Shown here in pieces: positions 1-11,693 of a stretch of 64,000 nucleotides of DNA. The stretch lies in NCBI GenBank assembly GCA_950097015.1, contig CATNEN010000031.1, forward strand, positions 3,102,001 through 3,166,000. Direction: 5' to 3'. The stretch's first letter is position 1; every line of letters begins with the position of its first letter. The translations under genes and the position numbers were made by a program. Source of the stretch: Macrostomum hystrix. Lineage: Eukaryota; Platyhelminthes; Macrostomidae. Below the pieces are notes generated by a model. That model saw only the letters and a list, made by a program, of their open reading frames with translations, was not told the DNA's origin and searched no databases.

Positions 1-129
1 CCCAGCCCAGCATCCCAGCAAACACGTCTTTGGGCTCTGGGTTGGGCTGAAATTTTGCTCTAGTCCAGACAAAAAGTGCCTCGGAGCGAACAAAGCAGCG
101 AGATTCGGCAGCAAACTCTCACTTCAACA

Positions 130-3100
130 ATGTTTCGCTGGCCCGCGCCCTGCGTGCCAATCTGCCTGCTCTTGGCCTTCTCCGTATCTTCAACAGCGTT
201 TGAATGTAAGTAACACTGGCAGTACAATTTTTTGATTTGATTTGATTTGAATAGACGAATGCAGGAGGGCTGCGGGCAATGGCAAATCATTTGGTGACAC
301 TAGACCCGCAGCCAGCGAGGAGGCAATTCTGCCCATTTCGCTGACTCCTGAGCACACACGCACACAGATACTGTACACAGGCACACGCTCACACAGGTGT
401 GTACATCTGGCTGCCCTGACTTTCTCATCGTTAGGCAGTGTGCACTTTCACTGTGCCTTGGAGGTTGGCCCTCAAGGGCGTAAATTGCACGACAAGCCGC
501 CAAGCCTTCACTCCGCGGCTGCGCCCCAGTTGAATGTGGCCTCGCCGCGGAATCGAGCTCAGGGACCTTGGCGCGAGAGGCAGACGCGTTAGACCGCTCT
601 GCCACTCACCCCCTATTATAACTTATTCTGATGCAATAATATGGCATAGCATCTGCCGAATTTGACGAATGATGAATACACATCCGCACAGGTGAATACA
701 CATCGAAAGCCTACGGCCCTTGCGACGGTACAGCGAATGAGGGCAGCTGCGCCGACTATTATCAAGTCTACGCCACAACTCAGGATCAGATTATTCAAAG
801 CCCTAACTATCCGGGCTATTATCCCAAGTAAACAAAGCTTTAACAGGCTCCATTAACTGTTAAATACCGATTCTTCACCTGTTAGATACAGATTCTTCAC
901 CTGTTAGATACCGATTCTTCACCTGTTAGATACCGATTCTTCACCTGTTAGATACAGACTCTTCATCTGCTAGAGACAGAATGCTTCACCTGTTAGATAC
1001 AGATTCTCTACCTGTTAGATACAGATTCTTCCCGTGTTAGATACAGATTCTTCCCGTGTTAGATACAGATTCTTCACCTGTTAGAGACAGAATGCTTCAC
1101 CTGTTAGAGACAGAATGCTTCACCAATTAGAGACATAATGTTTTACCTGTTAGATACAGAAGGCCTGAACTGTTAGATACAGAAGGCCTGAACTGTTAGA
1201 TACAGAAGGCCTGAACTGTTAGATACAGAAGGCCTGAACTGTTAGATACAGAAGGCCTGAACTGTTAGATAACCGGCCCGCCCTGTCCCGCAGTAATATC
1301 GTGTGCCGCTGGGTTCTGTCCGCCTGCAACTGCGCCGCTGCGAGTTCGAATCCCAAAGTGGACTATCGTGTCGAATTCGAAGTGACAGACTACGAAATGC
1401 AGGACAGCCCGTCGTGCACTAAAGATTTCCTAGAAATCAAAGACGGTAAAAAAATAAAGTTAAAAGCAAGTCGCGCCCCAACTGTCCCAAACTATTTATC
1501 TTTTTTTCTTCGGCAAGCCATGATCATCTAGCACGCCTAACTGTTCCCCCTGTATCACATGACTGATATGAAGATTAATTGGTTCCGTAGATCTGTCAGT
1601 AAACCTGCATGCATCATGTAAATGTATTTTACGTATATATTTAACACATTTAGTCTAAAACTGCACTGAATTTATAGTACTATGGTACCAAGGTACCAAG
1701 AGGAAGAAGAAGAATAAGAGGGAGAGGAAGAAGAAGAAGAAGAGGGAGAGGAAGAAGAAGAAGAAGAAGAAGAGGGAGAGGAAGAAGAAGAAGAAGAGGG
1801 AGAGGAAGAAGAAGAAGAAGAAGAAGAGGGAGAGGAAGAAGAAGAAGAAGAAGAGGGAGAGGAAGAAGAAGAAGAAGAAGAAGAGGGAGAGGAAGAAGAA
1901 GAAGAAGAGGGAGAGGAAGAAGAAGAAGAAGAAGAAGAGGGAGAGGAAGAAGAAGAAGAAGAAGAGGGAGAGGAAGAAGAAGAAGAAGAAGAAGAGGGAG
2001 AGGAAGAAGAAGAAGAAGAAGAGGGAGAGGAAGAAGAAGAAGAAGAAGAAGAAGAGGGAGAGGAAGAAGAAGAAGAAGAGGGAGACGGAGAGGAAGAGGG
2101 AGAGGAAGAAGAAGAAGAAGAGAGAGACGGAGAGAAAGCGGGAGAGGAAGAAGAAGAGGGAGAGGAAGAAGAAGAGGGAGAGGAAGAAGAAGAAGAAGAG
2201 GGAGACGGAGAGAAAGAGGGAGAGGAAGAAGAAGAGGGAGAGGAAGAAGAAGAAGAAGAGGGAGACGGAGAGGAAGAGGGAGAGGAAGAAGAAGAGGGAG
2301 GAAAAGGGAAGTTAGAAGAACAAGTTGGAGGGAGAGAAAGATACTGTGTTATTGCCTCAGAAAAAAATGCTTAAATTAAATTAAAAGAGATTACATTAAG
2401 ATTTTATCGTAATAATCATACCACACCAGAAAATAGTAGCTCAATATGTGTGTCAATAGGATGCAAGCATAAACTACAGGCGCCACTATTTGATTCCACT
2501 GAGAAAATACCAGACAGTTTACTGTGCACTTTAAATGTCAATCCACAAATGCGGATTCACACTCCGCCCCAGGCAAGCGGCTGTGGGATCACAGATTTGC
2601 GCAGAAGTGCGGCAACATCTGCGCCAGCGGCACGGAGAATGTCACCCGCAGCTCCGCCAAGCATCTGCTGGTCAGCTTCCAGACGGACGTGTTCGACGCC
2701 CAGGACCCAACGCCGCATAGGGGCTTCCAGGCCAAGTTTCGCTGCGTGGCCGTCCGTGAGTCTTGAGCGAAGGAAATCCTGAGGGACTGGATTCTTCAGG
2801 GACTGGATTCTTCAGGGACTGGATCCTTCAGGGACTGGATCCTTCAGGGACTGGATCCTTCAGGGACTGGATCCTCCAGGGACTGGATCCTTTAAGGACT
2901 GGATTCTTCAGGGACTGGATCCTTTAAGGACTGGATCCTTCAGGGATTGGATCCTTCAGGGACTGGATTCTTTAGGGACTGGATTCTTCAGGGACTGGAT
3001 TCTTCAGGGACTAGATTCTTCAGGGACTGGATCCATCAGGGGCTGGATTCTTCAGGGACTGGATTCTACAGGGACTGGATCCATCAGGGACTGGAGACAT

Positions 3101-4944
3101 CAGGGGCTGGATTCTTCAGGGACTGGATTCTTCAGGGACTGGATTCTTCAGGGACTGGATTCTTCAGGGACCGGATTCTTCAGGGACCGGATTCTTCAGG
3201 GACTGGATCCTTCAGGGACAGGATCCATTAGGGGCTGGATTCTTCAGGGACTGGATTCTTCAGGGGCTGGATTCTTCAGGGACTGGATTCTTCAGGGACT
3301 GGATCATACAGGGACTGGAGACATCAGGGGCTGGATTCTTCAGGGACTGGATTCTTCAGGGACCGGATTCTTCAGGGACCGGATTCTTCAGGGACTGGAT
3401 CCATCAGGGACTGGATTCTTCAGGGACTGGATCCTTCAGGGACTGGATCCTTCAGGGACTGGATCCTCCAGGGACTGGATCCTTTAAGGACTGGATTCTT
3501 CAGGGACTGGATCCTTTAAGGACTGGATCCTTCAGGGACTGGATCCTTCAGGGACTGGATTCTTTAGGGACTGGATTCTTCAGGGACTGGATCCTTCAGG
3601 GACTGGATACTTCAAGGACTGGATCCTTTAGGGACTGGATCCTTCAGGGACTGGATCTTTCAGGGACTGGATTCTTCAGGGACTGGATTCTTTAGGGACT
3701 GGATTCTTCAGGGACTGGAGACATCAGGGACTGGATTCTTCAGGGACTGGATCATACAGGGACTGGAGACATCAGGGGCTGGATTCTTCAGGGACTGGAG
3801 ACATCAGGGACAGGATCCATCAGGGGCTGGATTCTTCAGGGACTGGATTCTTCAGGGACTGGATTCCTCAGGGGCTGGATTCTTCAGGGACTGGATTCTT
3901 CAGGGACTGGATTCTTCAGGGACTGGATTCTTCAGGGACTGGATCCATCAGGGGCTGGATCATACAGTGACTGGAGACATCAGGGGCTAGATTCTTCAGG
4001 GACTGGATTCTTCAGGGACTGGATTCTTCAGGGACTGGATCCATCAGGGGCTGGATTCTTCAGGGACTGGATTCTTCAGGGACTGGATCATACAGGGACT
4101 GGATTCTTCAGGGACTGGATTCTTCAGGGACTGGATTCTTCAGGGACTGGATCCTTCAGGGACTGGATCCTTCAGGGACTGGATACTTCAAGGACTGGAT
4201 CCTTTAGGGACTGGATCCTTTAAGGACTGGATCCTTCAGGGACTGGATCCTTTAGGGACTGGATACTTCAAGGACTGGATCCTTTAGGGACTGGATCCTT
4301 CAGGGACTGGATCTTTCAGGGACTGGATTCTTCAGGGACTGGATTCTTCAGGGACTGGATTCTTCAGGGACTGGAGACATCAGGGGCTGGATTCTTCAGG
4401 GACTGGAGACATCAGGGGCTGGATTCTTCAGGGACTGGATTCTTCAGGGACTGGATCATACAGGGACTGGAGACATCAGGGGCTGGATTCTTCAGGGACT
4501 GGAGACATCAGGGACAGGATTCATCAGGGGCTGGATTCTTCAGGGACTGGATTCTTCAGGGACTTGATCATACAGGGACTGGAGACATCAGGTGCTGGAT
4601 TCTTCAGGGACTGGAGACATCAGGGGCTGGATTCTTCAGGGACTGGATTCTTCAGGGACTGGATCCAGTTAACCTGTCCCTGGATCCTTCAGGGAATGGA
4701 TCCTTCAGGGACTGGATCAATCAGGGACTGGAGACTTCAGGGGCTGGATAATTCTTCAATGAAGGAGTAATCCCCTCTTCCTCTCCCCTCAGCCATACCG
4801 CAAAGTGACAACCTGGTCCTGGGCCCGGCCAACTACCTGCTGATTGCGCTGAGCATATTTCTCGCTGTTCTGTTCGGCAGCGCTTCGGTGCTGCTGGTAT
4901 TTCACGAGAGGCGACGCTGCCAGAACTGCGCGCAGGCTAATTGA
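130..4944 (+). CDS. Single-CUB-domain type I membrane protein (five exons)
   Basis: Exons 130-205, 692-827, 1294-1445, 2573-2755 and 4793-4944 total 699 nt (232 residues plus TGA). All introns are GT-AG and phases agree at every join (1, 2, 1, 1). The start ATG at 130 opens a hydrophobic signal peptide (residues 1 to about 23). Residues 26 to about 180 form an extracellular region with CUB features: an early Cys, the SPNYPGYYP turn (about residues 63-71), and a later VEFEVTDYEM strand followed by DFLEIKDG. An NVT sequon lies in exon 4. Residues about 197-219 are a membrane helix, followed by a 13-residue basic tail with two Cys. CUB domains bind proteins or glycans extracellularly. No protease, EGF or LDL-receptor module is seen, so it may be a small receptor or co-receptor; the exact family is not recognised. 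The exon model is strong, the function is open. Confidence 0.85.
229..613 (-). mobile_element. tRNA-derived SINE, family A, full-length copy
   Basis: Read on the minus strand the element starts near 613 with a tRNA-like head: a GTGGCAGAGCGGTCTAACGC A-box region, then a GAGCTCGATTCC B-box. A conserved body of about 300 bp follows and it ends in a (TCAAA)n tail at 229-250. The body matches the 17359-17712 copy over nearly its whole length. It sits in intron 1 of the CUB gene in antisense orientation. The head looks like a Leu- or Ser-type tRNA; that ancestry is inference. Confidence 0.8.
855..1272. repeat. Minisatellite of about 22-23 bp, CUB-gene intron 2
   Basis: Tandem units around the core CTGTTAGATACAGA, with two sub-blocks. 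The left one carries TTCTTCAC spacers and the right one carries AGGCCTGAA spacers. About 18 copies. The array ends some 20 bp before the exon 3 acceptor at 1293. Confidence 0.95.
1703..2322. repeat. Polypurine GA-rich array, CUB-gene intron 3
   Basis: The plus strand is almost pure purine: blocks of GAA trinucleotides separated by GAGGGAGAGGAA. The block is about 30-40 bp and later copies include a GGAGACGGAGA variant. Low-complexity intron filler with triplex-forming potential. Confidence 0.95.
2781..4757. repeat. 16-bp minisatellite filling CUB-gene intron 4
   Basis: About 120 copies of a 16-bp unit, GGACTGGATTCTTCAG, with GGATCC, GAGACATCA and GGGGCTGG variants. It occupies the intron from about 25 bp after the donor (2756) to about 35 bp before the acceptor (4792). 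Short open frames in it are repeat artefacts. Confidence 0.97.
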
Positions 4945-4974
4945 ACGGACATGACTGCGACTGGATAGAGGAGG

Positions 4975-7900
4975 GTGGAAGAGGGTAGCAGAAAGGAGAG
5001 AAAACAGAGGAGGATTAAAGAGAGGAAGAGGGTAGGATGGAAAAAGGAAGAAGGGTGGAATTGGGGAGGAAGTGGAAGAAGGAGAGGATGTCGGGTGAGG
5101 AAGATGAAGAGGAAGAGAGAGGAACAAGAAGTGAAGAGGAAGAGGGAAGAGTGGGACGAAGGGAGAGAGGAAGAGGGGGAGGAAGGAGAGAGGAAGAGGG
5201 GGAAGAAGGAGAGAAGAAATGGGGAAGGAAGGGAGAAAAGAAGAGGGGTAGGGAGGGAGAGAAGAAGAAGGGGAAGAAGGGAGAGAAAAAGAGGAGGAAG
5301 GAGAGAAGATGGGGAGGAAGGGAGAGAGGAAATGGGGAGGAAGGGAGAGAAGAAATGGGGGAGGAAGGGAGAAAAGAAGAGGGGGAGGGAGGGAGAGAAG
5401 AAGAAGGGGAAGAAGGGAGAGAAAAAGAGGAGGAAGGAGAGAAGATGGGGAGGAAGGGAGAGAGGAAATGGGGGAGGAAGGGAGAAAAGAAGAGGGGGAG
5501 GGAGGGAGAGAAGAAGAAGGGGAAGAAGGGAGAGAAAAAGAGGAGGAAGGAGAGAAGATGGGGAGGAAGGGAGAGAGGAAATGGGGGAGGAAGGGAGAAA
5601 AGAAGAGGGGGAGGGAGGGAGAGAAGAAGAAGGGGAAGAAGGGAGAGAAAAAGAGGAGGAAGGAGAGAAGATGGGGAGGAAGGGAGAGAGGAAATGGGGA
5701 AGGAAGGGAGAGAAGAAGAGGGGAGGAAGGAGAGAAGAAGAGGGGGAGGAAGGAGAGAAGAATATGGGGAGGAAGGGAGAGAGGAAATGGGGAGGAAGGG
5801 AGAGAGGAAATGGGGGAGGAAGGGAGAAAAGAAGAGGGGGAGGGAGGGAGAGAAGAAGAAGGGGAAGAAGGGAGAGAAAAAGAGGAGGAAGGAGAGAAGA
5901 TGGGGAGGAAGGGAGAGAGAAAATGGGGAAGGAAGGGAGAGAAGAAGTGGGGGGAGGAAGGGAGAGAGGAAGAAGGGGAAGGAAGGAGAGAAGAAGAGGG
6001 GGAGGAAGGGAAAGAAGAAGTGGGGGAGGAAGGGAGAGATGAAGAAGGGGAAGGAAGGAGAGAAGAAGAGGGGGAGGAAGGGAAAGAAGAAGTGGGGGAG
6101 GAAGGGAGAGAGGAAGAAGGGGAAGGAAGGAGAGAAGAAGAGGGGGAGGAAGGGAAAGAAGAAGTGGGGGAGGAAGGGAGAGATGAAGAAGGGGAAGGAA
6201 GGGAGAAAAGAAGAGGGGGAGGGAGGGAGAGAAGAAGAAGGGGAAGAAGGGAGAGAAAAAGAGGAGGAAGGAGAGAAGATGGGGAGGAAGGGAAAGAGGA
6301 AATGGGGAGGAAGGGAGAGAGGAAATGGGGGAGGAAGGGAGAAAAGAAGAGGGGGAGGGAGGGAGAGAAGAAGAAGGGGAAGAAGGGAGAGAAAAAGAGG
6401 AGGAAGGAGAGGAAATGGGGAGGAAGGGAGAGAGGAAATGGGGGAGGAAGGGAGAAAAGAAGAGGGGGAGGGAGGGAGAGAAGAAGAAGGGGAAGAAGGG
6501 AGAGAAAAAGAGGAGGAAGGAGAGAAGATGGGGAGGAAGGGAGAGAGGAAATGGGGAGGAAGGGAGAGAAGAAATGGGGGAGGAAGGGAGAAAAGAAGAG
6601 GGGGAGGGAGGGAGAGAAGAAGAAGGGGAAGAAGGGAGAGAAAAAGAGGAGGAAGGAGAGAAGATGGGGAGGAAGGGAAAGAGGAAATGGGGAGGAAGGG
6701 AGAGAGGAAATGGGGGAGGAAGGGAGAAAAGAAGAGGGGGAGGGAGGGAGAGAAGAAGAAGGGGAAGAAGGGAGAGAAAAAGAGGAGGAAGGAGAGAAGA
6801 TGGGGAGGAAGGGAGAGAGGAAATGGGGGAGGAAGGGAGAAAAGAAGAGGGGGAGGGAGAGAAGAAGAAGGGGAAGAAGGGAGAGAAAAAGAGGAGGAAG
6901 GAGAGAAGATGGGGAGGAAGGGAGAGAGGAAATGGGGGAGGAAGGGAGAAAAGAAGAGGGGGAGGGAGGGAGAGAAGAAGAAGGGGAAGAAGGGAGAGAA
7001 AAAGAGGAGGAAGGAGAGAAGATGGGGAGGAAGGGAGAGAGGAAATGGGGAAGGAAGGGAGAGAAGAAGAGGGGAGGAAGGAGAGAAGAAGAGGGGGAGG
7101 AAGGAGAGAAGAATATGGGGAGGAAGGGAGAGAGGAAATGGGGAGGAAGGGAGAGAGGAAATGGGGGAGGAAGGGAGAAAAGAAGAGGGGGAGGGAGGGA
7201 GAGAAGAAGAAGGGGAAGAAGGGAGAGAAAAAGAGGAGGAAGGAGAGAAGATGGGGAGGAAGGGAGAGAGGAAATGGGGAAGGAAGGGAGAGAAGAAGAG
7301 GCGGAGGAAGGAGAGAAAAAGAGGGGGAGGAAGGGAAAGAAGAAGTGGGGGAGGAAGGGAGAGAGGAAGAAGGGGAAGGAAGGAGAGAAGAAGAGGGGGA
7401 GGAAGGGAAAGAAGAAGTGGGGGAGGAAGGGAGAGATGAAGAAGGGGAAGGAAGGGAGAAAAGAAGAGGGGGAGGGAGGGAGAGAAGAAGAAGGGGAAGA
7501 AGGGAGAGAAAAAGAGGAGGAAGGAGAGAAGATGGGGAGGAAGGGAAAGAGGAAATGGGGAGGAAGGGAGAGAGGAAATGGGGGAGGAAGGGAGAAAAGA
7601 AGAGGGGGAGGGAGGGAGAGAAGAAGAAGGGGAAGAAGGGAGAGAAAAAGAGGAGGAAGGAGAGAAGATGGGGAGGAAGGGAGAGAGGAAATGGGGAAGG
7701 AAGGGAGAGAAGAAGAGGGGAGGAAGGAGAGAAGAAGAGGGGGAGGAAGGAGAGAAGAATATGGGGAGGAAGGGAGAGAGGAAATGGGGAGGAAGGGAGA
7801 GAGGAAATGGGGGAGGAAGGGAGAAAAGAAGAGGGGGAGGGAGGGAGAGAAGAAGAAGGGGAAGAAGGGAGAGAAAAAGAGGAGGAAGGAGAGAAGATGG

Positions 7901-9834
7901 GGAGGAAGGGAGAGAGGAAATGGGGAAGGAAGGGAGAGAAGAAGAGGCGGAGGAAGGAGAGAAAAAGAGGGGGAGGAAGGGAAAGAAGAAGTGGGGGAGG
8001 AAGGGAGAGAGGAAGAAGGGGAAGGAAGGAGAGAAGAAGAGGGGGAGGAAGGGAAAGAAGAAGTGGGGGAGGAAGGGAGAGATGAAGAAGGGGAAGGAAG
8101 GGAGAAAAGAAGAGGGGGAGGGAGGGAGAGAAGAAGAAGGGGAAGAAGGGAGAGAAAAAGAGGAGGAAGGAGAGAAGATGGGGAGGAAGGGAAAGAGGAA
8201 ATGGGGAGGAAGGGAGAGAGGAAATGGGGGAGGAAGGGAGAAAAGAAGAGGGGGAGGGAGGGAGAGAAGAAGAAGGGGAAGAAGGGAGAGAAAAAGAGGA
8301 GGAAGGAGAGAAGATGGGGAGGAAGGGAGAGAGGAAATGGGGGAGGAAGGGAGAAAAGAAGAGGGGGAGGGAGGGAGAGAAGAAGAAGGGGAAGAAGGGA
8401 GAGAAAAAGAGGAGGAAGGAGAGAAGATGGGGAGGAAGGGAGAGAGGAAATGGGGAGGAAGGGAGAGAAGAAATGGGGGAGGAAGGGAGAAAAGAAGAGG
8501 GGGAGGGAGGGAGAGAAGAAGAAGGGGAAGAAGGGAGAGAAAAAGAGGAGGAAGGAGAGAAGATGGGGAGGAAGGGAAAGAGGAAATGGGGAGGAAGGGA
8601 GAGAGGAAATGGGGGAGGAAGGGAGAAAAGAAGAGGGGGAGGGAGGGAGAGAAGAAGAAGGGGAAGAAGGGAGAGAAAAAGAGGAGGAAGGAGAGAAGAT
8701 GGGGAGGAAGGGAGAGAGGAAATGGGGAAGGAAGGGAGAGAAGAAGAGGGGAGGAAGGAGAGAAGAAGAGGGGGAGGAAGGAGAGAAGAATACGGGGAGG
8801 AAGGGAGAGAGGAAATGGGGAGGAAGGGAGAGAGGAAATGGGGGAGGAAGGGAGAAAAGAAGAGGGGGAGGGAGGGAGAGAAGAAGAAGGGGAAGAAGGG
8901 AGAGAAAAAGAGGAGGAAGGAGAGAAGATGGGGAGGAAGGGAGAGAGGAAATGGGGAAGGAAGGGAGAGAAGAAGTGGGGGGAGGAAGGGAGAGAGGAAG
9001 AAGGGGAAGGAAGGAGAGAAGAAGAGGGGGAGGAAGGGAAAGAAGAAGTGGGGGAGGAAGGGAGAGATGAAGAAGGGGAAGGAAGGAGAGAAGAAGAGGG
9101 GGAGGAAGGGAAAGAAGAAGTGGGGGAGGAAGGGAGAGAGGAAGAAGGGGAAGGAAGGAGAGAAGAAGAGGGGGAGGAAGGGAAAGAAGAAGTGGGGGAG
9201 GAAGGGAGAGATGAAGAAGGGGAAGGAAGGGAGAAAAGAAGAGGGGGAGGGAGGGAGAGAAGAAGAAGGGGAAGAAGGGAGAGAAAAAGAGGAGGAAGGA
9301 AAGAAGATGGGGAGGAAGGGAGAGAGGAAATGGGGGAGGAAGGGAGAAAAGAAGAGGGGGAGGGAGGGAGAGAAGAAGAAGGGGAAGAAGGGAGAGAAAA
9401 AGAGGAGGAAGGAGAGAAGATGGGGAGGAAGGGAGAGAGGAAATGGGGAAGGAAGGGAGAGAAGAAGAGGGGGAGGAAGGAGAGAAAAAGAGGGGGAGGA
9501 AGGGAAAGAAGAAGTGGGGGAGGAAGGGAGAGAGGAAGAAGGGGAAGGAAGGAGAGAAGAAGAGGGGGAGGAAGGGAAAGAAGAAGTGGGGGAGGAAGGG
9601 AGAGATGAAGAAGGGGAAGGAAGGAGAGAAGAAGAGGGGGAGGAAGGGAAAGAAGAAGTGGGGGAGGAAGGGAGAGAGGAAGAAGGGGAAGGAAGGAGAG
9701 AAGAAGAGGGGGAGGAAGGGAAAGAAGAAGTGGGGGAGGAAGGGAGAGATGAAGAAGGGGAAGGAAGGAGAGAAGAAGAGGGGGAGGAAGGTAAAGAAGA
9801 AGTGGGGGAGGAAGGGAGAGAGGAAGAGTGGGAG
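4975..9834. repeat. 4.9 kb polypurine satellite with higher-order units
   Basis: The plus strand is nearly all A and G. Two nested periods can be measured: a 113-bp unit (for example the ATGGGGGAGG marks at 5355, 5468 and 5581) and a 72-bp unit (TGGGGGAGG marks at 6021, 6093 and 6165). Blocks of both types alternate and whole multi-unit segments recur, as around 6180-7440 and 7440-8100. All three plus frames stay open because TAA, TAG and TGA are rare in it, giving very long Lys/Arg/Glu/Gly frames that are not genes. It lies between the 3' ends of the CUB and tensin genes. Confidence 0.97.
5014..5019 (+). other. Candidate poly(A) signal of the CUB gene
   Basis: An ATTAAA hexamer 70 nt after the TGA stop. 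It is the commonest variant of AATAAA and is the only signal noticed before the purine array runs on for 4.8 kb. Position-based inference only. Confidence 0.3.
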
Positions 9835-11595
9835 GTTTCTCTGTTTCTTAGACAGAGAATTCTGTCGAAACTAAAATCGTCTCGTCGTTAATTGTCATCG
9901 AAGCCGTCAAAACCTTCGGTACCTGATTCTGATTCTGTAATGAACTCACTGCGCTTATACAAATGGTAACCAGCAATCATCAATACTTTTACTGGTAGTT
10001 TTTCGTTTTATCTTTAAAAATATTGTACAAGTTACCATTTTTAACCCTTTATCGCGCACTCATTTTATTCTTACTGAAAAGTAAGAATTATAAAAATTCT
10101 GAAAAAATTTGCTTTTATGTCATGGGAATCGAGAGCACTAAAACACTCGAATTTCGCCCGCCTGACTTTTTGGTCTTAATTTTATTCTTATTTGGTCCTG
10201 TTTTCATCAAAATTTGGTCCTGATTTCATCCTAATTTGGTCCGGATTCATGCCAGTTTGGTGCGTCTCATGTCTGTCATCCACGTAATTGTCGAAATTAG
10301 CTCGGAGTTTGTCACTATGAAATATAGATAAAAAGAAATTACTTTAATTTCAGAAGTTTCATTGGCTAAGGTGAGTCACGTGCTTTGGGTTGGGGTGGTA
10401 AATGTAGGGTTTCCTTACTGATTTTTCTAAAAATAGAAACTGCGGAACCCTGGCCGATAAATTGTTTATTTTTATATAATCGCTGTAGGATTCTCAAGGT
10501 CGTATTTACACTTTTATAAGAATGATCTGTTAAAGCCTTGAAAGACCAAAGTTAAATTTATCTGCTTCCGTTATGATAATTCAGAAAATTAAGCACTAAG
10601 CAAGTAGTTTTGACGAATAAAGTCAGTTCTGTTACTTCACACTGCATGTGATGCTCTGTGAGCATTAGTCTTACATTCGTTTATATAATGCTAACTGTTT
10701 TGTACCAATGAGTTGAGCGTAAAGGAAAATGTTACTAAACATACAGCAGATAAAGTCACGCAGTTAAGCAATACAATACAAGAGCTTGTAAGCGGCGATA
10801 AAGATCACAGAAGAAAAAAAATAAATTTAAAAATGTTAAAACACAATGAATGGCAAAATGGCGCCAGCGCTTGACCTAATCTATTTTGACGGATAAATTA
10901 GTGCTGCTGAAAATGAGAAGGCTAGTGATTTAGGGTGGCGTTTATAAAGCACAAATGTTCAAAGCAACGCGCAAAATGAACGTAAAATAGTAAAATTTCA
11001 GCTCTTAAAGAAATAGAACAATCAAGAGTGGCATTGAATTCCTTAGTCATAAGTTAACGGCTTTCCGTAGAGCTAATAATAAAAAACCTTCTGCCTACAC
11101 ATATGCTCAGGTAATCAAACTTTATTCAGTTGCATATTTAATTTTGATCTATTAGAACAGGTCCTATAAAGGGCCGTTTTATATTTTTCGAATCGCTTAC
11201 TTATAAGTAGATCCGACATGGATGAACATTTCTATGCGTTAATAGCTTAAAATATCTAAATAGTAACGATTTTGATCTCACTTTTAACTGGCAATAACAC
11301 ATACATATTTATTCACTCCATTCGAAAGTGCCATATAAAGGGCCGTTTTTCATATTTCGTACTTGTCAAAGCCAGCCTGGTAGGGCAATAATTGAAGTGA
11401 ACTTAAACCTATTATTTGCGCAGAATGTGTAGAGTAAAATAAAATAGCATTTGACATCACACTTAAATCGACCTCTTGTTTGTTTATTCGTCGAAACGAT
11501 AAAAGAGTTTTACTTTTACCCATACTAACAGACTATCTTGAAACAGATCGAATCGGCCATGCTGAGAGCGATGCGATGCAATTTCGAGAGTGAGA
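9835..11595. other. AT-rich intergenic DNA, no gene seen
   Basis: Unique AT-rich sequence downstream of tensin and of the purine array. It holds a short degenerate TTTGGTCC(T/G)G tandem at 10190-10262 and two similar stretches sharing TATAAAGGGCCGTTTT at about 11163-11180 and 11334-11352. No conserved coding segment was recognised on either strand. Confidence 0.6.
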
Positions 11596-11601
11596 TTTAT
11601 T
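11596..11601 (-). other. Candidate poly(A) signal of tensin
   Basis: TTTATT on the plus strand, AATAAA on the minus strand, 93 nt downstream of the tensin stop codon. Distance and orientation fit a short 3' UTR. Transcript ends would confirm it. Confidence 0.4.
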
Positions 11602-11693
11602 TTACAAAAAGTAGATTCAAATCATGCAACAATTGATATGTCCGATAAAATTTAGCATTAAGTAGGAGATAAGGGAAGCGTACTCAAGAGCTA

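Noticed and set aside
4975-9891. Very long Lys/Arg/Glu/Gly frames (up to 1253 codons)
   Set aside because: All three plus frames are open across the same purine repeat because stop codons are rare in it; no unique protein sequence.
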